NCBI GenBank assembly: GCA_017163975.1
Contig: JAFFSR010000347.1
Location: forward strand, 942,001 to 1,006,000
DNA length: 64,000 nucleotides
Source: Anastatus disparis
Taxonomy: Eukaryota > Arthropoda > Insecta > Hymenoptera > Eupelmidae
Direction of reading: 5' to 3'
Shown here: piece after piece, positions 45,425 to 57,489 of the stretch
Position numbering within the stretch: position 1 is the stretch's first letter
Layout: every line of letters starts with the position of its first letter
Made by a program: the position numbers and the translations under genes
The notes under the pieces: generated by a model
Seen by the model: only the letters and a program-made list of their open reading frames with translations
The model's database searches: none
Told to the model about the DNA's origin: nothing

Positions 45425-45836
45425 ATTACATTTATTTTTAATTAACAGATTTTTTAATGTATTAAAATTATTTATTAATTTTTCTTTTATTAAAATAAAT
45501 GATTCTTTAATATTTAAGCACATAATAAAAATTTTTCTTTTTTTAAAATTTATTATTTCGATTTCATTGTCTTTTAATTCATTATTTATTTTTATATTAT
45601 TCTGTACGAGATATCTATCTGTTAATTCGTCTAATGGCTTTTTTTCTGTTGTAATTAAATGAACAATATTATCTTTTCTATGTTCTATAGAATTTTTCGA
45701 ATATATTATTGTATTCGATTTGTTTGTACACGTATCTTGTTGTATAATATTTTCGTCAGTCTTGACGTCTTGATTTGTTATTGTTTTAATTATTTTTTTG
45801 GGACGATCTCGTTTCTTTTTTATACGTGTACGTTCT
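45425..45836 (-). pseudogene. Gypsy pol linker between RNase H and integrase
   Basis: After TGA 45837-45839 the minus-strand coding sense resumes in another frame, Lys/Asn-rich, up to element G. A one-base shift just after the RNase H ORF would connect them. This is the tether between RNase H and the integrase zinc finger. The plus-strand frames here (45417-46050) are shadows. Confidence 0.6.
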
Positions 45837-47687
45837 TCATTTAATTTTTGTTATTTTCATTTCATTTGTTGGTAAAGGTGTTGCTTTATTATTGCTTTCG
45901 TTTTCTTTAGCTTTTTGTGCTCTTGTTACGACGTTTATTTCTACTGTATCTATCGGAATTCTTGATAAAGCATCACTATTTACATTCATTTTTCCTTTTT
46001 TATATATTGTGTTAAAATCATATTCTGCTAATTTGAGTCGCCATCTTTGAACTCTATTATTTTTATCTGCTGATCTAAATGAAAGTAATGGCTTATGGTC
46101 CGTTACTATTGTAACTTTATTTCCATGGATATAATTTTTGAATGTTTCTATGCCAAATAATATACCTAGTGCTTCTTTTTCATATGTGTGATATTTTAAT
46201 TCTGGTCCTTTCAAGACCCTTGATGCATATGCTATCGGCTTATCTTCTCCAATTACTCCCTGTGATAATATAGCCCCTAATGCACATCCTGATGCATCAG
46301 TTGTTATTATAAAAGGTTTATCTAGTTGAGGAAATTGTAATAATGGGACAGAGCATAATGTTTCTTTAAGTTTATCGAAAGCTTCTTGCTTTCCAGGATC
46401 CCATATAAATTTTACTTCTTTTTGTAATAACTGTGTTAATGGTTTTGTTATTTTTGCAAAATCATTAATGAATCTCCTATAATATCCTGCCAATCCTAAA
46501 AATTCTCTTATATTCTCAACTGTTTTTGGAATTAGAAATAATTTTACCGCTTCAACTTTTTTAGGATCGGCTTTTATGCCATTTTCACTTATTATATGTC
46601 CCAAAAATAAAACTTCTTCTTTCATAAATTCACACTTTTTAGGTTCTAACTTTAGTCCTGCTTCTCTTAATTTTGAGGCTATTAAATTAAATTTGATATT
46701 ATGTTCTTTTTTTGATTTAGCAGCTATTATTATGTCATCAATGTACACATGACATATTCTTTTACTTATAAGTTCGCCAAGAGCATTATTGGCCACTCTC
46801 ATAAATGTCCGTGGAGAATTAGTTAAACCAAAAGGTAAAACCTTAAATTCAAATCTTCCTAAGGGATGTACACTAAAAGCTGTTTTATGAATATCAGATT
46901 CTCTCATTGGTACCCAATGAAAGGCCGAAACCATATCTACAGTTGTAAAATATTTATTTCCACCTAAATCATCGAAGATTTCTGTTATAGATGGTATTAA
47001 GTATGGGTCAGGCATGGTTTTTTCATTTAATTTTCTATAATCTATGACTAAACGCCATCTTGGTTTTCCATCAATACCAGGTTTCTTTTTTACAACAAAT
47101 GCTGGTGCATTGTAAGCACTTTTAGAAGGTCTTATTAAATCATTGTTGATTAATTTCTGTGTTTCTTCTATAGCGATTTCTTTTGATTTGTATGGTAATG
47201 GGAATTGTTTAGCGTATATTGGTCTATTATCTGTTAAATTTATTTCATGATATTCTAAATTACATCTTTTCATTTTTTCTCCTTCAAGCCAAAATATATC
47301 TTCATTTTGTATAATTAGATCCTTTATACTTTGTTTATTTTCTTCGTTTAAATGATTTAAAATTATTTTATTTAATAATTTTTCTTTACGATCGATATTT
47401 TCTTCATACATATGATTTATTTTTTCATGTGTTGTAGTTTCTTCAGATTCTTCTTCTTGCATATATAATGTTGCAATATCTCCTTCAATAAAATAAATGA
47501 GAAATTGTTTATCTTTATTTTCAATATTAAAATTTATATTATCTTGTAATTTTAAAAGGAATTTATAATAATTTATATCTTGTTCATCTTTAAATTGATT
47601 TTTTTCTAAAATACAGTTAATATCTTTCATTAGATTTTCTATGTTTTCATTTTTATCTTGTAAAAATTGTGTAATCGAAGAAATATA
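45837..47687 (-). pseudogene. Gypsy reverse transcriptase and RNase H
   Basis: The minus-strand frame is open for about 617 codons. RT motifs: KSAYNAPAFVVKKK, WRLVIDYRKLN, FTTVDMVSAFHWVPM, FKVLPFGLTNSPRTFMR and the catalytic VYIDDIII (YIDD in place of the commoner YVDD). Connection: LGLAGYYRRFI. RNase H: TTDASGCALGAILSQ, YEKEALGILFGIETF, TDHKPLLSF, then DALSR. It is a Ty3/gypsy-type enzyme. The upstream end is broken by element F; an ATG inside F is fortuitous. Confidence 0.92.
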
Positions 47688-49439
47688 CCCTGGTAACACA
47701 ATCTGTTGCAAGCACGATTGCGCAGAACTTGTGTGGTCTGTTTCCACATTTTAATGCATATCTGTTGAAATTTAATTGAGACTGAAACGTGCGTCAGATT
47801 TGTAACAGATTGCCAATCGAGACGTGCGATTCTAAAATAAGAATAAACACGCAAACTTGCAGCAGAATCGAAGCAGTCTTCCGTAAGAATCTTACAGCAG
47901 CACTTTACGCCAGAATTACATAAGAATGACATAAGTTGAGCGCAATTATATGACGAGAATAAACACGCAAACTTGCAGCAGAATCGAAGCAGTCTTCCGT
48001 AAGAATCTTGCAGCAGCACTTTACTCCAGAATTACATAAGAATGACATAAGTTGAGCGCAATTATATGACGAGAATAAACACGTAAACTTGTAGCAGAAT
48101 CGAAGCAGTCTTCAGTAAGAATCTTGCAGCAGCACAGTTTGTAGAATTTCAAAGTTAATTAATAGTTCAAAAATTGAAGTCACTTTATAGAATAAAGATA
48201 ATACATTGTATTTTAATAAAAAATTTTCATTGTGAATATTATTAATATTTTACTAACAAGAACATGTTCATAAGAGTTGTTGACAGATTTTAAGAAAGCA
48301 AATGTTGAATTTAAAAATTATAATTTATAATTTATCAAAAATATAATAATTTATAATTGCGATACATTTAATGCATTTCTTTAAACTTTACGTGTTCTCA
48401 CTACCAATGCCTAAACCTATAGGCACATATTGGCTAAAATAAAAAAGAAGAAACGCAAAAACAATCAACATATATACACAAAGGGGTGGGCGCTGATGTT
48501 ATATTATAAAATTATATACATGTAGACATTGGGGAGAAGAAAGGAGACCATTGTAGCCAACTGTCAAATATAAAAAACGTAGATAAAAAATTTTTATAAT
48601 ATCTAAGAAAAGTTTTAAATAAATTTCTATCAGTAAAAGATGATAAATATTTTGGTTCTACATTCATACGTAATTCTGTAGTAAAGTTTTGTCGCAAGAT
48701 TCTTATGCAAGATAGCATCAAGTATGCTGCATGCTCGCGTGATTATTCTTATGATAAGATTGCATTTAACTTTTGTCCTTCTGATGTAATTTTAGCGCAA
48801 ATCTGCTGCATGATTCTCACATAAAACTGCTTCAATTCTGCTGTACATTTACGTGTTTATTCTCATCATTAAATTACACTTAACTTTTGTCATATTTATG
48901 TAATTCGGGGGTAAAGTGCTGCTGCAAGATTCTTACGGAAGATTGCTTTGATTCTGCTGCAAGTTTGCATGTTTATTCTCGTCATATAATTGCACTTAAC
49001 TGTTGTCATTCTTATGTAAATCTGAGGTAAAGTGCTGCTGCAAGTTTCTGATGCAAGACTGTTTCGATTCTGTTATATGCTTGTGTACTTATTACGATTC
49101 GCAGAACAGCACTTGACAATTTGCAATTCTTACGTAATTGTGCTGCAAAACTTTGTCGGAAATTATTTACTCAATTTTGTTGCTAGTGTCTGTAATAAGT
49201 TCTTTTCGCAAGTTTACTGCAAAATATCTTCAAGATTCTGCGCATTCTTTCCGTTCCGTAGATTGCACTTTCTCTCTGCCAGAAACGTGCAATTCTGTTG
49301 CACTTATCTGCTGTAATTTTTTTTCATAAAAAACCCTATGAAATGCGGAAACAGACAACACATATTCTGCTGCAAGTTTTTGATTTTCAAGAAAGTTGCA
49401 ACAAAATTGCAGCAAAATTGCGTTGACCATGTTACCAGG
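47688..49439. mobile_element. Element F: CCC...GGG element, TSD TA
   Basis: Ends CCCTGGTAACA and TGTTACCAGGG lie between TA copies. The sides carry repeats of a 120-bp block with GCAGCAGAATCGAAGCAGTC and TCTTGCAGCAGCAC. Removing it and one TA joins the gypsy frames at 49440 and 47687. No transposase. Its termini and TGCTGCAA-rich subterminal parts resemble element M. Confidence 0.85.
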
Positions 49440-49588
49440 GTATTTAGTATCTTGCATAGGCGTAATATAATTCAATAATTGAAATATGTTAGTAACTGCT
49501 GCGTCATTTCTTTCGTTGTTTTGTATACATAAATTTAAACTTGAATTTTGTTCATCTTTATAGTCTGTTTGAATGTAAGTAGATAAGC
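49440..49588 (-). pseudogene. Gypsy pol leader fragment
   Basis: The frame reads NERNDAAVTNIFQLLNY toward element F and continues in frame into the 47687 segment. No recognised domain; by position it lies before RT. Beyond 49588 a palindromic motif array replaces the gypsy sequence, so gag and the 5' LTR are lost or displaced. Confidence 0.6.
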
Positions 49589-49840
49589 TATACCGATTCG
49601 AATTCATACCGATTCTAATTCACCTGAATTAGAATTGATATGAATTCGAATCGGTATAGAGGTGGGGGGCTAGTTCGAATTCACCTGAAGTAGAGGTGAA
49701 GTAGAATTACCTTAGTATTTTTTTTAAGCAAAATCGGTATAGAGGTGGGGGGCCCGTTCTAATTCACCTCGGTATGAATTCGAATCGGTATAGAGGTGGG
49801 GACCAATTCAAATTCACCTGAAGTAGAATTGGGGAGATCT
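49589..49840. repeat. Array of GAATTCGAATCGGTATAGAGG motif blocks
   Basis: Short segments such as CGGTATAGAGGTGGGG and TTCACCTGAAGTAGA recur three to four times with a perfect foldback near 49590-49660. Probably a MITE remnant. Confidence 0.6.
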
Positions 49841-50037
49841 AATATATTTCATAAATTATTTAGGTATTGATAATTATATTTCTAACCCACCTACATTTTT
49901 AACCCAGTGACTTTCTCGCTCAGTTAGAGAGTCAGGTAGGTTAGAAATGTAGTGGACCAGGAGCAACATAGCCAATCCCGAGAAGGCGAGCTGCCGGCGG
50001 CTGGCTGCGTGCTGTGGTGAAGCTGCTGCGAAAATTT

Positions 50038-50165
50038 CATAATTTTTATTTTTTAATATTTTTTTTAACTTTTATTTTTTAATATTTTTTTTAACTTTTA
50101 TTTTTTAATATTTTTTTTAACTTTTATTTTTTAATATTTTTTTTAACTTTTATTTTTTAATACTT
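50038..50165. repeat. 26-27-bp tandem array
   Basis: About five copies of TTTTATTTTTTAATATTTTT plus TTTAAC in a row. Confidence 0.9.
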
Positions 50166-50228
50166 TTTAATATTTATTTAATTATAATAAATCGAATAAA
50201 AATTATTTAAGCATTAAAACAATTTTTT

Positions 50229-50301
50229 GACTTTGGTCGGAATCGAACCCTCGACCCTTTGGACGCGAGGCGAGCGCGTATACCACTACGCCACGGAGCC
50301 A
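50229..50301 (-). pseudogene. tRNA-like gene or relic
   Basis: On the minus strand GGCTCCGTGGCGTAGTGG (box A) and GGGTCGAGGGTTCGATTCC (box B) are strong matches at tRNA spacing. The 3' side does not pair with GGCTCCG, so no acceptor stem forms and no anticodon can be named with confidence. It may be the head of a tRNA-derived SINE. Confidence 0.45.
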
Positions 50302-50909
50302 CCGTATTAGGGAAATCTTAAAACTTGTATAATAGCAGTTTCCTCAAATTTTATATTATTTTAACATTGACAGCTATCAATTTATTAAACTATAATGAAA
50401 TGGAAAATTAATTATTAAATTATGTTTATATACATTTAGAGATTAAAAATGATGAGATGTATGAAAACTGCAACATATTAGTAAATATAGTTAAAGTTTA
50501 GAATAAAAATAATAGCGATCTACTTTATCTACACTATGCTTGTGTACATATAAGTTAATACTCGAGGGTCTAGTAGGACTAGTAAAAAAAATGTGATATT
50601 ATTTTATTATACATTTATATTTGAGATTAATAATAATAAAGTGTTGTATTAAAAATAATATTGAAAGTTATTTATTTCTTCACTTACACTTATACTTGAG
50701 ATTTGTATATTTCAGAAATGTATGTGCTTTGTGTGTGTGTGTGTGTGTATTAGAGTATTTAATATACAGAATATATATAACAAATAGTCATAGAAATACT
50801 TTCTTCTAATCAATTGAAGTACAGCAAACATGCTAATTTCTAGATCCATATTTCTTTTAGTTTATAGATCAAATATATTGACTGATAGCTCTCGTCATAA
50901 CTACATTTT

Positions 50910-50951
<42 letters not shown>

Positions 50952-51324
50952 CAGGCGGAAATCACATTCTGAAATAAAAAATGATAAAAAATAATAACTG
51001 ATATTAACAATTTAAAATGTCTAGATTTTGGACTGTAATAAAAGTTTGAAATAGTTATTATTTTTTATTTTTTGTTTTAATTTCTTATTATTTTTTATTA
51101 TTTTTTATTAGCTTTTTCAATTTGGAAATCATACGCATAAACCAAACCTAAAATAAAAGTTATTATTAGTTATTATTTTTTATTACTTTTTTATGAAACA
51201 ATAGTTATTATTAGTTTTTATTTTTTATTATTTTTTATTAGCTTTTTCAATTTGAAAACCATACGCTAAACCAAACCTAGAATAAAAGTTATTATTAGTT
51301 TTTATTTTTATTATTTTTTATCAG

Positions 51325-51450
51325 GGGGTTATTCTGTAAGTGTCTCACAAGCGACACAAGTTGCATTGACCAATCAGAGAGTTGCATTGACCAATCACAG
51401 AGCTTCTTTAGGTCTACTTCGTTCATGAGACAGTTACTGAATACGGCCCC
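51325..51450. mobile_element. Small MITE with GGGGTTATTCTGTAA ends
   Basis: Left GGGGTTATTCTGTAAGTGTC pairs with the right GACAGTTACTGAATACGGCCCC. It contains a 20-bp direct repeat of TTGCATTGACCAATCA. It truncates the visible start of the element L transposase. Confidence 0.65.
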
Positions 51451-52413
51451 AGCTTCTGATTGGCTCATTTGGATTTTATTCGGTGCTTTACCAAGCCTAA
51501 AAGGGCTTCTACCTAGAAAATATCTAAATCATCTTGCAATGTTTATCTCAGCTTTAAATACTATTCTACAAGATAGCATATCACCACATGAACTAAAGAT
51601 TTCAAAAATTTTATTAATAGAATTTGTTTTTTATTTTGGTATATTTTTCGGAGATAAGTATATGTACTACAATGTACATTTACTGTTACATTTAACTGAT
51701 ACTGTCGAGAATTGGGGACCACTATGGGCAATCAATACTTTTCCTTCGAAAGCCATAATAAAAATTTACTTGAAATGAAGAAAAGTAATTACCACATCGC
51801 TAAAGAAATAGTTATTAGACTATTAACTTATCAACAAATTCCACAATTAGAAACGGAAAGCTTTATTTCTCAAGAAACGAAAGATTTTGTTGATCAACTG
51901 AACAGTAAAAGATTAAAGAAAGTAGTAAAAATAGGTGATTGTACACTAGTAGGATGTGCAAAACGTCACATTCTAACCAAAAAAGAAATTTCGTGCCTTC
52001 GTTTCTTTATAAATATTAATAAAATTACTGAATGTAAAAAATACAATAAAATTATATATCAAAGTTGTAGATACACATCTTGTTATTATTCAAAAGGGAA
52101 AAAAACTAATGATTCTATTTTTCAAACGAAAGATAGTAGATTCGGAATCATTAGTTCTATATATTTGATTAAATACAACGATAACTGTGATGTTTATATT
52201 TTCTTTAAATTATTAAAACTTGTACCGGTTTCATTTGTTAATGACACTGATGTGAAAGAAGTCATAAATTTAAAAAAATGTTCACTCTTTCATGGCGAAA
52301 TTCAATGTCTTAAGTATACCATGCTACACCGGCCTTGTATAATAACAAAATGTAATGATGATTATCATTTAAGCTCAATTTTTAAAGGTGCTCTTGGTCG
52401 CTGCATTAATTAA
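51451..52413 (+). pseudogene. Tnp2/DUF4218-like transposase fragment
   Basis: First frame to about 51742: LPRKYLNHLAMFISAL, then MYYNVHLLLHLTDTVENWGPLW. Second frame from about 51740: YFSFESHNKNLLEMKKS onward. The order NVHLLLHL - WGPLW - F(P/S)FES is typical of the transposase-associated region (DUF4218) seen in CMC/EnSpm (CACTA) elements. The break fits loss of one T in TTTTCCTTCGAAAG near 51740. The N-terminal catalytic part is missing; a MITE lies there. Not functional. Family assignment is from recognised pattern, not a search. Confidence 0.65.
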
Positions 52414-53143
52414 GATTTGATAAGTAAATCGTATTATATGTTAGCGTTGACATTGTAAATACAAAATAAAACTTCTTTTATAATTGTAAAATAAGACTTA
52501 TATTTTTATATAAAAGTTTTTATGTAAAAATAAAAATAAAAATTCTTTTCGAATCAATTATATCCTTACCTATCTACTTACTTTCAATAATCAAAAACAA
52601 TTTTTAACAATTTTTAAAATCTAATGAAAAAATAATTATAACTTTTTTTTATCGTTTCCTTCAAGTGAACACCTTTAAAATTCAAAAAATTATTAAAAAA
52701 ATTAATAAAAATTACTAAAAAATAATATTAATAACTTTTATTCAACGTTTGCTTTATATGTATACCTTCCATACCGAAAAAGATGATAAAAAATAATAAC
52801 TAATAATAACTTCTATTAACTTTTATAAATAGAAAATAATTATTAGTAACTCTTAGATTGAAAAAGAAAAAAAAAATAATAACCGATAATAATTTTTACT
52901 TACGGTTTACTTTATGCAGATACTTACCATGCTGAAAAAGATAATAAAAAATAATAACTGATAATAACTTTTATCAACTGTTATAAATGTAAAATGATTA
53001 TTAATAACTATTATAAACAGTTATTACAGTCCAAAATCTACACTTTTATAACAAATAATAAAAAATAATAACTTTTTTTTAAAATTATTTTTCGTTGTAT
53101 ATAATTATTATTAGTTATTAACGGCAGATTATTTCCGCTTGGG

Positions 53144-53608
53144 TATACATTAATAAATTAATTTTTCTTTTACCCCAAAACATATTCTCACAGTCCTTAT
53201 GAGTGTATTCATATATAAAAATTATTAAAAGCATCTATATTAAACTATTTTCAGTTCAAAACATAAGCCTGAAATTTATTTATATTATATTTTACTTCAA
53301 ACCACATAGTATAAGATTTAAATCAAAGCCATTGAATCTTATACATTATAATCACAATGAAGAATAATTAAAATCTTATTTTATAGTTAAACATATCTAT
53401 AGAAACAATTAAAACATCATTTTAGATGTATTAATATCTATTTCAGAATTTTTAGCTTTTATATAGCAATATAATGAATTCATTTTTAGCTATAACTTTT
53501 TTTAATGAAATTTTAAAGTTTATAAGTTGTGTCATAAACAAGTATTTTATCTTCTTCTATAAGTTGAAACAAACTTTTAGTAAAAATTTTAAAGCTCTAT
53601 GTTCTCTA
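53144..53608. repeat. AT-rich tandem segment, copy 1
   Basis: 53372-53608 and 54681-54760, split by element M, correspond to about 54876-55100 with small differences; 55150-55240 matches 53390-53460 again. A roughly 1.5-2-copy tandem duplication, non-coding. Confidence 0.65.
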
Positions 53609-54680
53609 CCCTGATAGCACAACTTTTTCAATTCTTGTGCAATTCTGCTGCAATTTCTCTGCCCGTCAGCAAAACTACAGCAGATCTTAACTAACATGCT
53701 TCCCATTTCAACTATATTTCTGCGCTAAGACGATTGCATCAGGCTCTAAGCATCATAATTACGTTAGAATTATGCAAGCTTTAGTACACTTACAAGAGGA
53801 TTTCCAACTGCACTGGAACTTTCAGCAGAATTGCGACGAAATTGCATTGGAGCACGTACGTGAGACACTGAGCAGCAGAAATAGATTGATTTGTGCAATT
53901 AAGCATGCTTAATCTAAATGATTTAATCACGAGCTCGGGCGTCAGAATTGCAGCAGTTTCGTGCATCACATCTTTAGCAGATAAATTGCAACATACTTGC
54001 GTCAGACTTGCAGCAGCTTTAATGCACTCATAAGAGGATTTCCAACTGCACTGGAACTTTTAGCAGAATTGCGACGAAATTGCATTCGAGCACGTACGTC
54101 AGACACTGAGCAGCAGAATTAGATTGTCTTGTGCAATTAAGCGTGCTTAATCTAAATAATTTGATTACGAGTGCGGGCGTCAGAATAGCAGCAGCTTCAT
54201 GCATGGCATCTTTAGCAGATTAATTGCAACATACTTGCCTTTCATAAGTATGCTGCAATTCTGCTGTAAGCATCCGTGCATCACACGATGTTCCTGGCTG
54301 CACTTTGTCTGCTGTAAGTATACATCAATTCTGCTGCGAAGTGTCAGCTGCACGATGCCTTTCAAAAGTATACTGCAATTCCGCTGCAAGCATCCGTGCA
54401 TCATACAATGTTCCTGGCTGCGCTTTGTCTGCTGTAAGTATACATTAATTCTGCTGTGAAGTGTCTGCTGCACAATGCCTTTCATAAGTATATTGCAATA
54501 CTGCTGCAAGCATCCGTGCATTAAATGTTTCTCTAGACTGCACTTCGTCTGCCGTAAGTCTGCTGGACATCTGTTGCAAGTACCTGATGCAATGATCTGA
54601 CTGCATAACTCTAATAGCTTTGGGAAACATGTTATATAAGATCTGCGTACTGATACTTGCGTCAGATTGTGCTACCAGGG
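53609..54680. mobile_element. Element M: CCC...GGG element, TSD TA
   Basis: CCCTGATAGCACAA and TTGTGCTACCAGGG lie between TA copies (53607-53608, 54681-54682). Subterminal parts repeat GCAGCAGAATTGCAG-like units, related to element F. The tandem copy near 55015 shows the same flank with one TA and no insertion. ORFs within (54180-54630) are repeat artefacts. Confidence 0.9.
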
Positions 54681-55099
54681 TAGTTTCAGAGATATAAGAT
54701 ATTTACTATTTCAATTTTGAAGGATTACAGCTATATTTTGAAAAAAATTAGTTTTAGTGTTCGAAACATATTACTTAATCTTATAAATCATTGATTATAA
54801 TGTATAAGATACAATAAGTTAAATCTTATTGTTTATAACTATTTTAAAAAGATTTGAGTATAAATTTTGTATAGCAATATAAATGGATTCATTTTTAGCT
54901 ATAACTTTTTGAATGAAATTTTATAGTTTATAAGTTATGTTATAAGTAGATATTTTATCTTCATCGATTAGTTGAAACAAACTTTTAGTAAAAATTTTAA
55001 AGCTCTACGTTCTCTAGTTTCAGAGATATAAGATATTTACTATTTCAATTTTAAAGGATTACAGCTATATTTTTGAAAAAATCAGTTTTAATGAATTTC

Positions 55100-55980
55100 T
55101 ACCATTTTAATGCTTGAAACACATTACAAATACTTAATCTTATCGTTAATAACTATTTTATAATTAAACATCTCTATAGAAACAATTAAAACATCATTTC
55201 AAGTGTATTAATGTTTATTTCAGAATTTTTAGCTTGTTCGGCCTTTTCCACTACTATTCATTTCTCATATCACAGAAACTAAAAGAGATAGAGATCTGAA
55301 AATTTATATATAACTTTGTTATGTTTAAAAAATAATATATAAAGTTATTCCAAGACTCTAAGCTGATTATTTCATCATTATTACTTAATTCGAAGAGATG
55401 TACTAGACTAGCGAAAGATTCAATTTCTTATAAAAGTCATTTATTAGACCAATTTAAATTTATATTTGCATGAAAGTTGTAACATTTTAAATATATTTAT
55501 TGAAAATCATTATTTAGTCTTAATAAAATTCTAAATTATTAAAAATTAATCTTGAAAAAGAAATTTTCTTTGTTTTTCAAGCCTCAAACTGTTTAAGCTT
55601 TAAAAATTTTTTTATTTTAACTAATATAAATAGGTTATGAAAGGAAAGTTCATATTTTTATTAATCTAAAGTTGAATTTATTGAAATAAAAATATAAATT
55701 ACAATAATAGTTCATAAGTGGTGAGAGTTCCAACCAATGTTCTCACTGGCATAATCAATCATCCACATAACCTCAACAATCATTCCTAACCTTCAAAAAT
55801 CTATCATGTATTTTATCTTTGTGATGAACCTTGCTGACTGAAGCGAACCAAAGAAATGAATTTCAGAATCAAGCTCACCTTCTTTTATACTCATGAAAAA
55901 GGTTAGGTCGAAAGTGGGGATAGAACTTCAACGCGTTTCTTCCCTCTTCGCGCGCATGCATTCCCCCACCCAATCCTCGC
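55100..55980. other. AT-rich stretch, no gene seen
   Basis: I found no gene. From about 55890 the base composition shifts to higher GC, marking the likely start of the Polinton side. Confidence 0.4.
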
Positions 55981-56040
55981 GTATATAAGAAGGCGCTTTC
56001 GAGAGAGCAATGAGTCCGGCTATTTGCCTTGCACATCCAC
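55980..56040 (+). promoter_or_regulatory. Possible TATA promoter
   Basis: CGTATATAAGAAGGCGC at about 55979 is a good TATA context in locally GC-rich DNA. A following short frame (56058-56258) was not recognised; another frame here reads NDSPTIWVSHSHMFSNVIT and may be a relic. Confidence 0.3.
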
Positions 56041-56294
56041 TAAGTACCTCATCCTAAATGAATCTTTTACTGAAGGGTCAGTCTTTTATAATGATTCTCC
56101 CACCATTTGGGTCTCCCACTCACACATGTTTTCAAACGTTATCACTGATGGCGCTGACTATCCGATCGGGTAGATGTTTCAGATATAAAATATTCTCTCT
56201 GTTTCAATTCTGGAGGGACGTTCAGAAAGCAAAGAAACTTTTGATTTTGTATGGTTGATGCTTCAACATTTATTTGAAGCATATCACCCCCAAG

Positions 56295-57322
56295 TTAATA
56301 TATATAACCAGCTTCTCGTAGTTCGTTAATTATAAAGTCTATCTCCTTGGTAGTATACGGATTTGTATTAGTTGGAGATGTAAGAATACGAAGGCGATCA
56401 ACTAATACATTGGGGTCGTCCCATTCTCCAATTCCATAATCTTTCAACAGGAGATCACTCATGTATTTAGATGAAGATGCGTTACTAATAGAATGATCTG
56501 ATGAAGTATCATTGTAAGAATCTATGGAACTTAATTTTGCTTTTTTAAATCTATATACTGGTAAATTTTTAAAGTTAGATTTCGATTTACAGTTTTCGAG
56601 TTGAAGAAAAGTATTATTGGAAGAATCTGATGATGTATCACTATTAACATCGTTAGAACTAACTTTCGCTTTTTTACATCTTGATACTGATGAAGCGTTA
56701 TTACGAAGTTTCCTTTTATAACTTTGAAATATGTTGTACTTTTTATTCTTTTGATAATTTTCTATTTCATCATCAGAGCTAGAATAACTATCTTCAAGTA
56801 TTTTTGATTCTGGATACCTTTGCTGATTGATGGAATCAATATCATCTCTCCTCGTGAGTTTATCATTTGTATGATGTGTATTGAGAGCATCATTAGACTC
56901 GCGTTTTTCCTTAAAAATCATATTTCTTGTTACATTTTCTTCCTTCACAGATGTTATTGTATGGTTATGTGATGTACAATTTACAAGTTTCATGTCCTTC
57001 GTTACAGCACGACTTAAACATTGTTTTGAATAGTAAAGATGACACTTCCAGTGTATATTACCATTCTTCATAACTTTATCCTTATAGAAAGGAATGCCAT
57101 TCAAAAGAAGTTTATCTTTTCCTCTAGAACTTTTTATAAGTTGAAGAGATGTATTAGGCGTGAATTCATCAGTAATATTCGAAACAACATTAATCTTTGA
57201 ATCATTCGTAAATTTTTCTTTTGATTAGAATCAAATATTCGACAAATATTTGTATCCAATCGATTTGGAAGTTTGGATTTAATCATTTCTCTTAATTTCT
57301 CTATTTCGAGAAAGTTTGCCAT
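56295..57322 (-). pseudogene. FLYWCH-domain protein with Polinton C-terminal module, frameshifted
   Basis: ATG at 57322 (MANFLEIEKLREMIKSKLP). Near 57225 the frame shifts by one base; the second frame continues to 56295. It holds a FLYWCH-type zinc finger (SSRGKDKLLLNG ... HWKCHLYYSKQC ... HNH), a long Ser/Asp/Lys-rich linker, and a C-terminal module (EWDDPNVLVDRLRIL ... INELREAGYIY) almost shared with the protein at 62330-63280. A TATAAATA lies 55 bp upstream. FLYWCH fingers bind DNA or protein; here it may act in element regulation. The shift may be real decay or a sequencing error. Confidence 0.65.
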
Positions 57323-57375
57323 GTTGATAGCTTGAGCTTATCATGCATACTGTTCGTGAAATACAAACTCAGCTG

Positions 57376-57383
57376 TATTTATA
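57376..57383 (-). promoter_or_regulatory. TATA box of the FLYWCH gene
   Basis: TATAAATA on the minus strand, 54 bp before the ATG; the gene start CAACATGGC matches that of the 63280 gene, which also has TATAAATA upstream. Confidence 0.6.
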
Positions 57384-57489
57384 GAAAATAACGGGTCATG
57401 CAAAACCTTTTTAACAAGATGATTTACAAGATACTAAGATGATTTAGAATACTAAAATGATTAAAAAAAAAAAAAAATCTAGAAATTAT

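Larger units (their letters stand above)
33751..49588 (-). mobile_element. Decayed Ty3/gypsy-like element with envelope gene
   Basis: Reading on the minus strand from 49588 to 33751 gives one provirus: pol leader, RT-RNase H, integrase, envelope. Insertions F (47688-49439), G (42944-45424), H (39061-42362) and J (about 35057-37693) cut it. Gag is not seen and no LTR pair could be found. The env is of chuvirus glycoprotein type, so this looks like a retroelement that gained a viral glycoprotein. Confidence 0.85.
49841..50949. other. AT-rich stretch, no protein gene seen
   Basis: It holds an inverted pair with TTCTAACCCACCTACATTT (about 49881, 49938-49960), a tandem array (50038-50165), a tRNA-like relic and a (TA)n run (50920-50949). 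No coding sequence supported. Confidence 0.5.
50950..53143 (+). mobile_element. Element L: CCC...GGG transposon with transposase remnant, TSD TA
   Basis: CCCAGGCGGAAAT and ATTTCCGCTTGGG lie between TA copies (50948-50949, 53144-53145). Subterminal parts repeat TTATTATTTTTTATTAG-like units. It is the only CCC-type element here with protein-coding content (51451-52413), and may represent the autonomous source type for the group. Confidence 0.8.

Noticed and set aside
45417..46050. Hydrophobic plus-strand ORFs
   Set aside because: Shadows of the minus-strand gypsy pol; AT-rich antisense of Lys/Asn codons.
47639..48019. 126-codon minus-strand ORF
   Set aside because: Made of the direct repeats of element F; crosses the element boundary into gypsy sequence by chance.
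54180..54630. Overlapping ORFs of 113, 86 and 61 codons
   Set aside because: Cys/Gln-rich translations of the TGCTGCAA-type repeats in element M on both strands.
55980..56258. Polinton terminal inverted repeat or LTR at this side
   Set aside because: The composition change and TATA are suggestive, but the other end is outside the window, so no inverse copy can be checked.
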